Below, piece by piece: positions 27,418 to 36,296 of a stretch of DNA of 47,102 nt (position 1 is its first letter; the number at the start of each line of letters is the position of its first letter). The stretch comes from Rubrivivax sp. (GTDB taxonomy: Bacteria > Pseudomonadota > Gammaproteobacteria > Burkholderiales > Burkholderiaceae_C), in contig JAEUPE010000140.1 in the NCBI GenBank assembly GCA_016790435.1, positions 1 to 47,102 on the forward strand. Direction: 5' to 3'. Below the pieces are notes generated by a model that searched no databases, had not been told where the DNA came from, and saw nothing but the letters and a program-made list of their open reading frames with translations. Both the position numbers and the translations under genes were made by a program.

Positions 27418-28440
27418 CTAGAAGCTATGGCGAACCCCTGCCGCGGCCGAGTTGCCCGTGCTTCTGGCTGTCAGCCGATCGGTCATCAATACGCCGTACA
27501 ACTCGGTGCGCTTCGAGAGCCCGTGCAGGTATCCCGCGCTGAGTGTCCGGTTCGTGGAGGTCGCGACTCCCAGGTCCGCACTCGCATGACCATACTGAAC
27601 GACGAACCGGCCTTGGCGCACGGGCACCGCTAGACCTACGCTGTAGATGTCCGCATCCGTCGACTGGAGTGCATCGGTGGTCACCCTGGTGTACTGGACG
27701 AAGCCCTTCATCGGCCCGAAGTCGTACGAGCCGGCAGCCTGAAGTGCGTCCTGGGACTTCCAGCCCGCGGGAACACCGAACGCTCCGTTCTTGACCTGCT
27801 GCCAGGTTGCGCCTGCGCCGAGCGGGCCGGAGAAGTAGAGCGCACCAAGGCTCGCGTTCCTGCCGGTGGAGCCTGCACTGCCTTCGGCCGCATTGACCGT
27901 CGCGACAAGAGTCAACCCACCGACGCCGGGTGCGGCGTAGCGAATGGAGTTGTTCCAGCCGGTGTCGCCCAGAAACGGCTGACCCGTGCTCGGGATGAAC
28001 ACCTGCCGAATGGCGGGCGAGAAGCCGAACGAGTCACCGAAAGCATTGAATACAAGAGTCGCTACGAAGAGGGGCGTCGTGTTGCGCCCCAAACGCAGGC
28101 CACCCCACCCCCCTCGCAGGCTCACGTACGCATCGCGCGCGAAGAACGAATCGCCGTTGAAGCGACCATTCGTACCTGTGTCCAGCCGCAAGAACTGGGC
28201 GAGTGCGAAGTCGATATGCATCGCCCCACCGAGGTCTTCTGTGCCCGAGATGCTGATGTAGCTCGTCGTCAGCTTGCCGCTGGCTGCCTCCCGGAGTCGT
28301 GGCCTGCCCGCATCCTGGAACGAGCCGACGGACATGTCGACCAAACCCTGCATGCGCACCGAGCCTTGGGCCACGGACCCGCCGGCGCCCACGCAGAGAA
28401 GCAAGGGCACCACGAGCCGCACGATGTGGATGATCTTCAT
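27418..28440 (-). CDS. Burkholderiales-type outer membrane porin
   Basis: A 340-residue beta-barrel protein with a signal peptide (cut near SVA-QG). It has the usual features of gram-negative trimeric porins (Porin_4 type): GLVDMSVG near the start, ISGTEDLGGAMHIDFALAQF, YVSLRGGWGGLRLGRNTTP in the constriction region, and a C-terminal barrel signal ending in Phe (VRHSF). The usual RFGLRG-type segment is altered to SYISISG. It provides diffusion across the outer membrane. It lies 102 bases downstream of a second porin on the same strand and may have arisen by duplication. Confidence 0.85.
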   Translation of the reverse strand: MKIIHIVRLVVPLLLCVGAGGSVAQGSVRMQGLVDMSVGSFQDAGRPRLREAASGKLTTSYISISGTEDLGGAMHIDFALAQFLRLDTGTNGRFNGDSFFARDAYVSLRGGWGGLRLGRNTTPLFVATLVFNAFGDSFGFSPAIRQVFIPSTGQPFLGDTGWNNSIRYAAPGVGGLTLVATVNAAEGSAGSTGRNASLGALYFSGPLGAGATWQQVKNGAFGVPAGWKSQDALQAAGSYDFGPMKGFVQYTRVTTDALQSTDADIYSVGLAVPVRQGRFVVQYGHASADLGVATSTNRTLSAGYLHGLSKRTELYGVLMTDRLTARSTGNSAAAGVRHSF

Positions 28441-28506
28441 GCTGTCTCAAATGCTGGGGAAGAGAGGGTGCGCGCGCGCGGCGCGCCCGCGCTCCTTGAC
28501 GAAGCA

Positions 28507-28536
28507 CCGGTCCCGGCGCTCGCGCGCCGGGACCGG
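28507..28536 (-). terminator. Hairpin terminator after the first porin gene
   Basis: A perfect 12-base inverted repeat, CCGGTCCCGGCG - six bases - CGCCGGGACCGG, lies six bases beyond the porin stop. The stem is very stable. A T run is lacking, but position and strength fit a transcription end between the two porins. Confidence 0.6.
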
Positions 28537-28542
28537 CCGTCC

Positions 28543-29580
28543 TCAGAAGACGTGCCGAACGCCCGCCTCGAACCCCGAGGAAGCTTGGCCACCCAACATC
28601 CCCGTCGGCGGCGCGTACAGAACCGAGCTGCGCGCGGCTCCCTTGTTGGTAACCCGCCCATAGGTCGTGTACATCGCCGTACGCTTGGACAGGTTATGCA
28701 CATACCCGACGCCCAGACGTGTGCTGTCGTCCGCATCGGCGAAGCCCGAGCCGGCAGGACCGCCGGACCGGTCGGCGCGCGTGTAGCCCGCCCTGATCTC
28801 GCCGACCCCAACGACAATGCCTACACCGACTGACAGGTCCTGCGTCTTGCGCGGACTCCAGTCCTTGACGTCGTACAGCGTGTAGAGCGTCGCCGCGCCG
28901 AGCTTGTAGTTGAACATCAGGTTGTAGTTCTTGAAGTCGGGCGCAGTGCCGCCGACTTCGGTCTTTCCGTAGGCGAAGCCGACGTTGACGGGACCGCCCC
29001 CGTAGCCGATGCGACCCCCGATGTACTTGTTGCCGACCACGCCTTCGCCGGCGGCAACTTGCAAGTGCCCGTACAGCCCTCCCGCCGACGGCAGGAAATA
29101 ACCCACCGAGTTATCGGCGCGAAGTACCGTCGTCGCCGGGCTGCCGAGATTCGACCCCGATCCGTAGCTGAAGATCCCGCGCGAGCCGACGCCGACGATG
29201 CCGAACTCGTCCGTGAACGTGTTGTAGGCCGTCGGCGTGTAGTCGCGCCCCAAGCGAAGCTCGCCGAAGCCGCCCGCGAGGCTGACAGTCGCGCGCCGGC
29301 CCCAGAACTTGGTGGTGTCCGCGGTTCCCGTGTCGAGGTTGACCTGGGACTCGAGGTGGAAGCCGGCGCGCAGACCGCCACCCAAGTCTTCGACCCCGCG
29401 AAGACCGAATCGGCTCGTCGTGTTCGAGCCGCTGGCCAACTGCTTCACCGATCCGGCGCTACCGTTCTTGACTTGCCGCGCCGCGGCGTCGACGACGCCG
29501 AACAGCGTGACGGATGACTGCGCGTACGCAGCCGAGGAGATCGCAACGAGCGCAGCGAAAGCGGGCAAGGACTTCTTCAT
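28543..29580 (-). CDS. Burkholderiales-type outer membrane porin
   Basis: A 345-residue porin with a signal peptide (cut near AYA-QS) followed by SVTLFGVVDAA, the classic start of Burkholderiales porins. Then come RFGLRGVEDLGGGLRAGFHL, GELRLGRDYTP and the final barrel strand ending VRHVF. ATG 29580 was chosen because GGAG lies nine bases upstream; ATG 29586 would be only three bases from it. It is a general outer membrane pore, followed by a strong hairpin and then a second, diverged porin. Confidence 0.9.
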   Translation of the reverse strand: MKKSLPAFAALVAISSAAYAQSSVTLFGVVDAAARQVKNGSAGSVKQLASGSNTTSRFGLRGVEDLGGGLRAGFHLESQVNLDTGTADTTKFWGRRATVSLAGGFGELRLGRDYTPTAYNTFTDEFGIVGVGSRGIFSYGSGSNLGSPATTVLRADNSVGYFLPSAGGLYGHLQVAAGEGVVGNKYIGGRIGYGGGPVNVGFAYGKTEVGGTAPDFKNYNLMFNYKLGAATLYTLYDVKDWSPRKTQDLSVGVGIVVGVGEIRAGYTRADRSGGPAGSGFADADDSTRLGVGYVHNLSKRTAMYTTYGRVTNKGAARSSVLYAPPTGMLGGQASSGFEAGVRHVF

Positions 29581-29586
29581 ATGCAT

Positions 29587-30049
29587 TGACTCCGGAGTAG
29601 GACGAGGGAACACCCCACTCCCGAGGTCTCGGCCGGGTTTCTTGCCGCATGGGCAGAGGCGACTCGGGCGGCAGATGACTCGAGAGGTAGAGCGCTGGCC
29701 GCAGCCTAGACACCCAGTCGTCGGGCCACCAGATGACGCTCGGGAAAGAGGGGGGCCGCGCTAGCACCTCCTGCCCAACTTGGGGCAAGGGCGTGTCAAT
29801 CGCCCCACAGCTGCGCTGCTTGAAGGAGCAACTGCCGCGACGTTCGCTGCTGCGACGAACTTGTCACGACGACGGCGCCGGCTCACCGGCGGGCGAGACT
29901 CGAGATGACCGTCCAGTAATGTCTTCGCAAGCGATTGGTCAACCACGCGTTTCTATCGTTCGCTTCGTTCGACAGTGGTGGGCCCCGCTAGCAGTTCCTG
30001 GAACTTCGGCCTGTTGGCGTCGCACCGATGACAAACCAGGGGACGAAAG
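29587..30049 (+). other. Divergent intergenic region between porin and Sel1 gene
   Basis: No gene is supported in these 463 bases. The region serves as the upstream region of both the minus-strand porin and the plus-strand Sel1-repeat gene. It contains metal box 3 (29904-29921) and single GATGAC half-sites near 29732 and 30027. Confidence 0.55.
29904..29921 (+). promoter_or_regulatory. Candidate heavy-metal response regulator box 3
   Basis: GATGACCGTCCAGTAATG matches GATGAC-N6-GTAATC with only the last base changed. It is 128 bases before the Sel1-repeat gene that leads into the first two-component system, in the same orientation as the other boxes. It is also 324 bases from the porin start. 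Confidence 0.5.
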
Positions 30050-31597
30050 ATGCGCAGACAGGACATTCAGCTGCTTTCGAGCGCGCGCCAAGGCGATACG
30101 GTCGCCCGGTGCGAGGTGGCGCGTCGCTACCTGCTGGGCGTGGACGGATTCCCGCGCCACCTCTCGACCGGCCTCGAGTACTTGGCGCATCCATCGATCG
30201 CCGGCACGAGCAAGGCCTCGGCCATCGTTGCCGAGACCCTGCCGCTGCACGAGATCGTTCATCATGATCAGCTTGCTGTGCTTGCGGCTGCGGCACGTGC
30301 CGGCTCGCCAACGGCTCAGGTGAAGTGCGGACTGTGGGCATGTCTCACGAAGCGCGACACGCCCGAGGCACTGGCATGGTTCCGGCTCGCAAGCCAGAGC
30401 GGTGACGTCGCCGCAGGTAACGCGCTGCGATTGCTGAGCCGCTCCTCGAGCGGCGAGCTGCTCGAGGTTCTGCGGGCCCTTGCCGCCTACCCCGGCGTAG
30501 ATCTGCGCGAACTGCTGATGCACGCCATGCGCTGCGCACTGCACGCCCATGATGCCGATCTGCTGGCCGAAGTTCTCGACTGCATGCTCACGCTGCAGCC
30601 GGGAACCCACCCCGTTCTCGCCGACAGCGTGTGCGCCGCGCTGCAGTCTGCACAGAAGATGCCGCGATTCGCTGCAGCCGCTCCTGTCGAGCGGATCGAA
30701 GCGCTTCTCGAGAACTGCGTGCTTCGCGGCAAGGCCGATGCCGCCTTGCTGCTGGGTCGTGCGCTGTGCGGCATCGATCACGGCCCTCTGCGTGCGGTCA
30801 TGCTCGCGACCGCGCAGAACATGCGCAAGGGCGCGGCGCTGCTGCTTCGCGCCGCCGACGCGGGCAAGGACGAGGCGTGGATGCACCTCTATCGTGTTCA
30901 CGCCGACAGTCGGACTTCGGTGGCCAATCCGCAGATGGCTCGCTTCTTCCTCGAGAAGGCGGCCGTCCGCGGCAATGTCGAGGCCCAGCGTCGACTGGGC
31001 GCGCTGACGTTGCGCTCCGCGAGCACGTTGCACGAGTCCGAGCAGGGTATCCACTGGCTGCACCAGGCGGCTCAGCATGGCGACACCAACGCTGCTCGGT
31101 TGCTAGGCTCACTGGTGCTGAAGGTGCCGGGCCTCGACAGCGATGCGGCTATCGTGATCGAGTCCATCCGCCGCGAAGACCCGTGGATGGCCTGCAGACT
31201 TCGGACGGCCCGTGACTTCGGCCTGACGAAACTGGAGGGTCTGAGCGTGGACGTCATCGCCGGGAAGCGCCCTTGGGGGCTGGTGGTCGGGCCGAACCCG
31301 TTTATTGCACAGGTCAAGCTGTCGGCGCCGCGCGCGATTCCGGCCCTGACCGAGGAAGCGGCGCTGAATCTGCGCCGCAGCGCGTCATTCTTCGAGCAGG
31401 CCCGCGAGAGCGGATCGCCGCTCGAAGGGGACCTGCGCAAGCGCTCGGTCAGGCTTCGTCGCCTGTTGGAGCACCATGGCGGCGACGACTCGATGTTCTT
31501 CGCCGAAGCCAGGAGCACGACTCTGGAGATGCTGCGCCTGGGCACGAAGTGGGCGTTTCATGAGAGGCAGCCGCTTCGTGTGGCGCTGGCCGCCTAG
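30050..31597 (+). CDS. Sel1-like repeat (TPR-related) protein
   Basis: A 515-residue, mostly helical protein without a signal peptide. Sel1-type units are visible: GSPTAQVKCGLWACLTKRDTPEA, then GNVEAQRRLGALTLRSAST...WLHQAAQHGDTNAARLLGSLV and others between residues 80 and 370. Such repeats scaffold protein interactions. The last 130 residues (from about 385) are a separate unrecognised helical part. ATG 30050 has AGGGGACGAAAG before it. The gene is 63 bases before the response regulator and may be cotranscribed with it, an unusual companion for a metal-sensing system. Confidence 0.7.
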   Translation: MRRQDIQLLSSARQGDTVARCEVARRYLLGVDGFPRHLSTGLEYLAHPSIAGTSKASAIVAETLPLHEIVHHDQLAVLAAAARAGSPTAQVKCGLWACLTKRDTPEALAWFRLASQSGDVAAGNALRLLSRSSSGELLEVLRALAAYPGVDLRELLMHAMRCALHAHDADLLAEVLDCMLTLQPGTHPVLADSVCAALQSAQKMPRFAAAAPVERIEALLENCVLRGKADAALLLGRALCGIDHGPLRAVMLATAQNMRKGAALLLRAADAGKDEAWMHLYRVHADSRTSVANPQMARFFLEKAAVRGNVEAQRRLGALTLRSASTLHESEQGIHWLHQAAQHGDTNAARLLGSLVLKVPGLDSDAAIVIESIRREDPWMACRLRTARDFGLTKLEGLSVDVIAGKRPWGLVVGPNPFIAQVKLSAPRAIPALTEEAALNLRRSASFFEQARESGSPLEGDLRKRSVRLRRLLEHHGGDDSMFFAEARSTTLEMLRLGTKWAFHERQPLRVALAA

Positions 31598-31660
31598 CCG
31601 ACGCCTGGCCGTTGCGACGGTGGGGCCGCACCTGAAAGCCGACCACGCCCTGAACAACCG

Positions 31661-32368
31661 ATGGCGATGCGAATCCTGGTCGTCGAAGACAACCTCAAGC
31701 TCGCCGGCCACCTGCGCCGCGGGCTTGTGGAGAACGGATTCGCCGTCGATCTTGCGGCCGATGGCATCGAGGGGCGCCGTCTGGCCCTGCAAGGCGAGTA
31801 CGACCTGGTCCTGTTGGACGTCATGCTGCCGGGTCTCGACGGCTTCGCGCTGCTGCAGGCGCTTCGCCACCACAAGGAAACGCCGGTCCTCATGCTAACC
31901 GCCGCAGACAGCGTGCAAGACCGCGTGCGCGGCCTGCACGCCGGCGCCGACGACTACCTCGTCAAGCCCTTCGTCTTCATGGAGCTGTTGGCCCGAATCC
32001 AGGCTGTATTGCGCCGCGGTGGCTCCGCTTCGCATCACGAGCCCGACCGCATGGTGCTGGGCGATCTCGAACTCGACCTGACCCGCCGCCGCGCGCAACG
32101 CGCCGGGGTCCGGCTGGAACTCACGGCGCAGGAGTACACGCTGCTTTCGGTGCTGCTTCGGCACCGCGGTGAGGTACTTTCGCGCGCGGAACTCACCGAG
32201 CAGGTCTGGGACATGAGTTTCGATGGCGACTCCAACGTGGTCGAAGTGGCGATCCGGCGCCTTCGCGCCAAGCTCGACGACCCCTACCCCCGGAAGTTGC
32301 TGCACACCGTTCGCGGCATGGGCTATGTGCTGGAACTGGAACCGCACGCCGAGCGACACCTGCGATGA
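31661..32368 (+). CDS. OmpR-family response regulator, heavy-metal type
   Basis: A 235-residue regulator. The receiver domain has Glu9-Asp10, phospho-acceptor Asp53 (LLDVMLPG) and Lys102 (VKPF). The C-terminal winged helix includes LTAQEYTLLSVLLRHRGEVLSR and VVEVAIRRLRAKLD, ending with RGMGYVLE. This is the CopR/CusR/IrlR type that answers copper or other metals. It overlaps the kinase start by four bases (ATGA), so the pair is coupled. ATG 31661 or 31667 could be the start. Confidence 0.88.
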   Translation: MAMRILVVEDNLKLAGHLRRGLVENGFAVDLAADGIEGRRLALQGEYDLVLLDVMLPGLDGFALLQALRHHKETPVLMLTAADSVQDRVRGLHAGADDYLVKPFVFMELLARIQAVLRRGGSASHHEPDRMVLGDLELDLTRRRAQRAGVRLELTAQEYTLLSVLLRHRGEVLSRAELTEQVWDMSFDGDSNVVEVAIRRLRAKLDDPYPRKLLHTVRGMGYVLELEPHAERHLR

Positions 32369-33720
32369 GCTGCCGCGCGCGATCCATCGCCGCCCGGTTG
32401 ACCCTTGGGCTCGGGCTCATCGCCCTCCTCGTCTTCACGGCAGCCGGTGCCCTCTTGCAGGGTGCCTTTGAACGCGATCTGGTGGCCGCCGATGAGGCCA
32501 CGCTGAGTGGCAAGATCCGCGTTGTGCTGCACTTCATCGACGAAGCCACGCGATCAGGTGACGCCAGCGGGCTGCGCCATCATCTGGATGATCTGCGGAT
32601 TGGCCATGAAGGCTTGCATGTGTGGCTGGTGTCGGCCACGGGGCAGCCGATCTATGGAGATCAGGCGCTTTCCGCCGTTGCCTCGGCCCAGGTCCAGGAA
32701 GTCATTCTGCCGACGTCGTCACTTTGGCCCTCAGGAGTGCTTCGGGTCGCGCAGGACACGGGGCCGCGCGACGATCTGCTGGGCAGGCATCTGATGACCT
32801 TGGTGGCGGTGTGCGCAACCGGCGTGGCAGCCATGGTGGCGCTCAGCTGGCTTGCCATCCGTCGGTGCCTGCGGGTCGTGAGCCGGCTGTCGGGCGAGGC
32901 CGCCTCCATCACACCCCGGTCCCTCGGCATGCGCCTGACCGTGCCTGCGGAGGGTGTCGAGTTGAACGGCCTCGTGCGCGCCTTCAACGATGTGCTCGAC
33001 CGGCTCGAGGAGGCCTATGCGCAGATGAAGGCATTCAACGCCAACGTCGCGCACGAGCTGCGCACGCCCTTGGCCTCGCTGGCCACCGGGGCCCAGGTCG
33101 CCTTGGCCTCGCCTCGATCGAACGAGGAGTTGCGCGAGGCACTCATATCGAATCTGGAAGAGCTCGAACTGCTGAACAGCCTTGTCAGCGACATGCTGTT
33201 CCTGTCACGCGCCGACCAGGGCGATCGCGCCGAGGGTCTGGAGAAGGTGGAACTGGGGTCCGAGGCGGACAAAGCGATTCGCTACTGCGAAGCCATGCTG
33301 CACGAATCCGATCTGGTCGCCGACCGGGTTGGCGAAGCCCCGGCCTTGTGCAACGGCCCGCTGATTCGACGGGCGATCGTCAACCTGCTCACCAATGCCA
33401 TCCGGCATACCCAGGCAAAGGGCCGACTTCGTCTGTGCATCGATGCCTCGACGGAGTCCGTGCGCCTATGGGTGGGCAACCCGGGGGAGCCCCTCGCTCA
33501 TCACGTGCGGGCGCAGATGTTCGATCGCTTCTACCGCGGCGATGCCTCGCGATCGCGCCACCAGCCCGGCCACGGACTCGGCCTGGCGATCGTTGCCGCG
33601 ATTGCGCGCATGCATGGGGGAACGGTGTTTGTCGTCCATGCCGACGGCGAGAACCGGGTGGGTTTCACGCTGCCGACACTCGTCGCCGACGCGAGTTCGG
33701 ACGGACCGCCACCGGCATGA
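32365..33720 (+). CDS. Heavy-metal sensor histidine kinase (CusS-like)
   Basis: A 451-residue kinase. A first membrane helix lies at about residues 11-32, a periplasmic sensor of about 110 residues follows, and a second helix lies at 144-164, then a HAMP linker. The HisKA box is [11 protein letters not shown] with His230. The ATPase domain shows NLLTNAIRHT (N box), RFYRGDASR and [18 protein letters not shown]. The architecture matches CusS/CopS kinases that sense periplasmic copper or silver. It is translated with the regulator in front. It ends 19 bases from the end of the opposing kinase at 33740. Confidence 0.9.
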   Translation: MSCRARSIAARLTLGLGLIALLVFTAAGALLQGAFERDLVAADEATLSGKIRVVLHFIDEATRSGDASGLRHHLDDLRIGHEGLHVWLVSATGQPIYGDQALSAVASAQVQEVILPTSSLWPSGVLRVAQDTGPRDDLLGRHLMTLVAVCATGVAAMVALSWLAIRRCLRVVSRLSGEAASITPRSLGMRLTVPAEGVELNGLVRAFNDVLDRLEEAYAQMKAFNANVAHELRTPLASLATGAQVALASPRSNEELREALISNLEELELLNSLVSDMLFLSRADQGDRAEGLEKVELGSEADKAIRYCEAMLHESDLVADRVGEAPALCNGPLIRRAIVNLLTNAIRHTQAKGRLRLCIDASTESVRLWVGNPGEPLAHHVRAQMFDRFYRGDASRSRHQPGHGLGLAIVAAIARMHGGTVFVVHADGENRVGFTLPTLVADASSDGPPPA

Positions 33721-33739
33721 GCGCGGCCATCACCGGGCG

Positions 33740-35107
33740 CTACGCGAAAGGCTCGGCCGATGGCACGTGCAAGCCGATCGACGTGACCCCACGATCGGAC
33801 TGAGCGAACGGCTCGCCACGATGCATGCGGGCAATCGCCGCAACGATCGCCAATCCGAGGCCATAGTTGGCGCCGGACCGCCGCCGAGATCGATCCACTC
33901 GGTAGAAGCGATCGAACAGCTTTGGAAGGTGTTCCGCGTCGATCAGCGGGCCTTCATTGACCACCGAGATCCTCACCTGACCCGGCAACGCCTCGATCTG
34001 CACCCTGACCACCGACCCCGGCGTTGCGTACCGCGTCGCATTGCTGAGCAGGTTCGAGAGGGCGCGCCTGATCAGCGAAATGTCGAACAGCCCTGCCGCA
34101 TCGCCTTGGCAGACCGCCGTCAGATTGCGCTCAAGCAACGCAGCCTCGTGATAGTCGACGATCTCGTGCAAAGCGGCGCACAGGCTGTCGACCCTCTCGC
34201 GCCGCGCGGGCGCACCACGATCGGCCTGGGAGAGAAAGAGCATGTCGTTCACGATGACGGCCAGCCGCCTCAGGTCTTCCAGGTTGGCGGCAATCACCTC
34301 GCGCAATTCGTCGGCGGGACGATCACGCTGCAACGCCAACTCGCTCGAGCCGATCAGCGTGGTCAACGGAGTGCGAAGTTCGTGCGCCACGTCGGCATTG
34401 AAGCCCTCGAGTTGCGCGTAGGCCTGCTCCACGCGTGTCAGCAGGTCGTTGAACCGCTGAACCAGTGGCGTCAACTCCTGCGGTTGACCCGATCCATCCA
34501 GGCGCAGCCCGGCTCGGTCGAGTGCCATCGACTCGACCTGCGACGACAACCGACGCACAGGGCGAAGGCCCCGAGCCACGAGCATGTACCCCGTGACGCC
34601 GACGATTCCGGCACCGGCGAGCGAAGCCACGACCAAGGTGACTCCGAGGCGCCACAACAACGCGTCGTCGCGGCCAACATCCAGCGTGAGGTCCACCATC
34701 ACCCGACCTACGGGACTCGACGGCCAGGTGTCCTGCCAATGGATGGCTCTGAGTCGCGCGTCGTTGGACGACACCCGACGGGTCCGGGCCGGCGCGAAGA
34801 GGACCTGCCCAGCTAAGGTTCTGACCGTCAGCGCCATGTCCTCGTGCCCGACCAGGAAGTCATCGAGCTTGTGTCGGAGTTCGGTCAAGTCGGCCGCCTC
34901 CGCGGTCTCGGACAGCGCGTGTCGGATGACGTCCGTCTTGACTTGGAGCTCTTCCTTCTGCCGGCTTTGCAGGACCCAGTAGCTGACTGCGATCACGGTG
35001 GTGGACACCAGCAGGGCCACCAGCAGGCCCTGAAGCGCCAACCAGGTCGACAGCCGCCGACCGACCGAGGGTGCGCGCCTCCCGGGCCCGTGGGCAGGCG
35101 GGCTCAC
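33740..35107 (-). CDS. Heavy-metal sensor histidine kinase (CusS-like), second copy
   Basis: A 455-residue kinase with helices at about 24-46 and 154-176, a periplasmic sensor between them, and a HAMP linker. The HisKA box is [11 protein letters not shown] with His242; the N box is [10 protein letters not shown], with [13 protein letters not shown] and [14 protein letters not shown] following. I chose the GTG at 35107, which overlaps the regulator stop (GTGA), because the longer frame runs deep into the regulator gene. The sensor domain shares the HHLDDLRIGHEG-like pattern ([12 protein letters not shown]) with the first kinase, so the two are paralogues. Confidence 0.88.
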   Translation of the reverse strand: MSPPAHGPGRRAPSVGRRLSTWLALQGLLVALLVSTTVIAVSYWVLQSRQKEELQVKTDVIRHALSETAEAADLTELRHKLDDFLVGHEDMALTVRTLAGQVLFAPARTRRVSSNDARLRAIHWQDTWPSSPVGRVMVDLTLDVGRDDALLWRLGVTLVVASLAGAGIVGVTGYMLVARGLRPVRRLSSQVESMALDRAGLRLDGSGQPQELTPLVQRFNDLLTRVEQAYAQLEGFNADVAHELRTPLTTLIGSSELALQRDRPADELREVIAANLEDLRRLAVIVNDMLFLSQADRGAPARRERVDSLCAALHEIVDYHEAALLERNLTAVCQGDAAGLFDISLIRRALSNLLSNATRYATPGSVVRVQIEALPGQVRISVVNEGPLIDAEHLPKLFDRFYRVDRSRRRSGANYGLGLAIVAAIARMHRGEPFAQSDRGVTSIGLHVPSAEPFA

Positions 35108-35790
35108 TCTTGCCGCCGCTCCAGCACGTAGCCCATGCCGCGCACCGTGTGCAGCAACTTGGACTCGAACGGCTCGTCGAGTTTGCTGCGCAGTCGCCGC
35201 ACGGCCACCTCGACGACATTCGTGTCGCTGTCGAAGTTGATGTCCCACACCTGCTCCGCGAGCACGGTGCGCGTCAGCACTTCCCCGCGGCGGCGCAATA
35301 GAAGGACGAGGAGGTTGAATTCCTTGGGCGTGAGTTCCAGGCGCTTGCCGGCGCGCGTGGCCCTGCGGCGAGCGAGGTCCACCTCCAGATCGTCCAATCG
35401 GAGGAGGGTGGCCCCCTGGGAGTCGCCTCCGGAAGCGCCTCGCCGAAGCAGCGCCTGAACGCGGGCAAGGAGCTCGGAGAAGGAGAACGGCTTGCCCAGG
35501 TAGTCGTCCGCGCCTTCGGTCAGCCCTTTCACCCGGTCTTCGACCGCGTCGCGCGCGGTCAACATCAGGACCGGTGTCTTGCGCCTCGACCGCAGCGAGG
35601 CCAAGACCTCGAAGCCGTCTTTGCCCGGAAGCATCACATCCAGAATGACGAGGTCGTAGCTTCCTTCGACTGCGAAGTGGAGCCCGTCGATGCCGTCGTG
35701 CGCCAAGTCGACCACATATCCGCTCTCCGACAGCCCCTTTCGCAGGTAGTCTGCCAGCCTCACTTCATCTTCGACAACGAGGATTCGCAT
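35104..35790 (-). CDS. OmpR-family response regulator, heavy-metal type, second copy
   Basis: A 228-residue regulator with phospho-acceptor Asp51 (ILDVMLPG) and Lys100 (LGKPF). The winged helix carries [22 protein letters not shown] and [17 protein letters not shown], ending [12 protein letters not shown]. It belongs to the CopR/CzcR/IrlR group and is a close paralogue of the 31661-32368 regulator. It is coupled to the kinase by a four-base overlap. Metal box 4 lies 34 bases before its ATG, which fits autoregulation. Confidence 0.9.
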   Translation of the reverse strand: MRILVVEDEVRLADYLRKGLSESGYVVDLAHDGIDGLHFAVEGSYDLVILDVMLPGKDGFEVLASLRSRRKTPVLMLTARDAVEDRVKGLTEGADDYLGKPFSFSELLARVQALLRRGASGGDSQGATLLRLDDLEVDLARRRATRAGKRLELTPKEFNLLVLLLRRRGEVLTRTVLAEQVWDINFDSDTNVVEVAVRRLRSKLDEPFESKLLHTVRGMGYVLERRQE

Positions 35791-35824
35791 TCCCGCGATT
35801 CTGTGCCATGGACTGTCGGCCGAG

Positions 35825-35842
35825 GATTACGGTTTGGTCATC
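35825..35842 (-). promoter_or_regulatory. Candidate heavy-metal response regulator box 4
   Basis: The plus strand reads GATTACGGTTTGGTCATC. Towards the regulator gene it is GATGAC-N6-GTAATC, an exact match to both half-sites. It differs from box 2 in only four of 18 positions, all within the spacer. It is 34 bases before the response regulator start and so probably overlaps its promoter. Confidence 0.6.
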
Positions 35843-35951
35843 TTCTTGCTCCGCGCAGGCCTGGCCGGGCGTGGCCCACAAGTCGCTGAGGTGAGGGGAA
35901 GCGCCATGTTCCCCGCCCTGTGCCGGGACCTGATCGGGCCGTCGCGCGTGG

Positions 35952-36224
35952 CTACGTACCGAGCGCCCGCGCGAGGGCGAGTTCGAGCAGCTCGCTCTGG
36001 TTGAGCGGCGTGATGTCGGCCACGACGGTACGGTCCGGGCGAGCGCGGCCCAAGACCGGGAAGTGGTCGATCGGAACAAGCGGGGCGCTCACATCAACTG
36101 CGCCGAGTGGGATGGCGGTGTCAAACATCGGACCTTCGTACGCTCCGATCGCGCTCACAGATTCCTTGGCATCGACTACGTGAACGTGCACACTCCCGCG
36201 CCCGATGCGCCAACAGCCGCACAC
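35952..36224 (-). CDS. Doubtful small gene or gene remnant
   Basis: A frame of 90 codons with a plausible protein-like second half (PIDHFPVLGRARPDRTVVAD, then LNQSELLELALARALG) and GC-rich third positions like the real genes around it. The first 20 residues look non-coding, no ribosome site is seen, and it overlaps the open upstream part of the integrase frame. I do not recognise a family. It may be the 3' end of a gene broken during island assembly. Confidence 0.25.
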   Translation of the reverse strand: MCGCWRIGRGSVHVHVVDAKESVSAIGAYEGPMFDTAIPLGAVDVSAPLVPIDHFPVLGRARPDRTVVADITPLNQSELLELALARALGT

Positions 36225-36296
36225 TTGGACGATCTCGCCACCCTTGAGGTCGAGGGCAGCCCCGCCGATATCCGTGGCTTTTGGGGGTTGTTGCTC

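Larger units (their letters stand above)
35791..36296 (+). other. Region between the regulator and the integrase
   Basis: These 506 bases hold metal box 4, the upstream region of the integrase and a doubtful minus-strand frame (35952-36224), listed separately. The integrase frame itself is open from 36063 but shows no family features before 36297. Nothing else was recognised. Confidence 0.45.

Noticed and set aside
36063-36296. Integrase start at GTG/ATG-like codons from 36063
   Set aside because: The first 78 residues show no integrase features, and a ribosome site lies directly before ATG 36297, where the core-binding domain begins.
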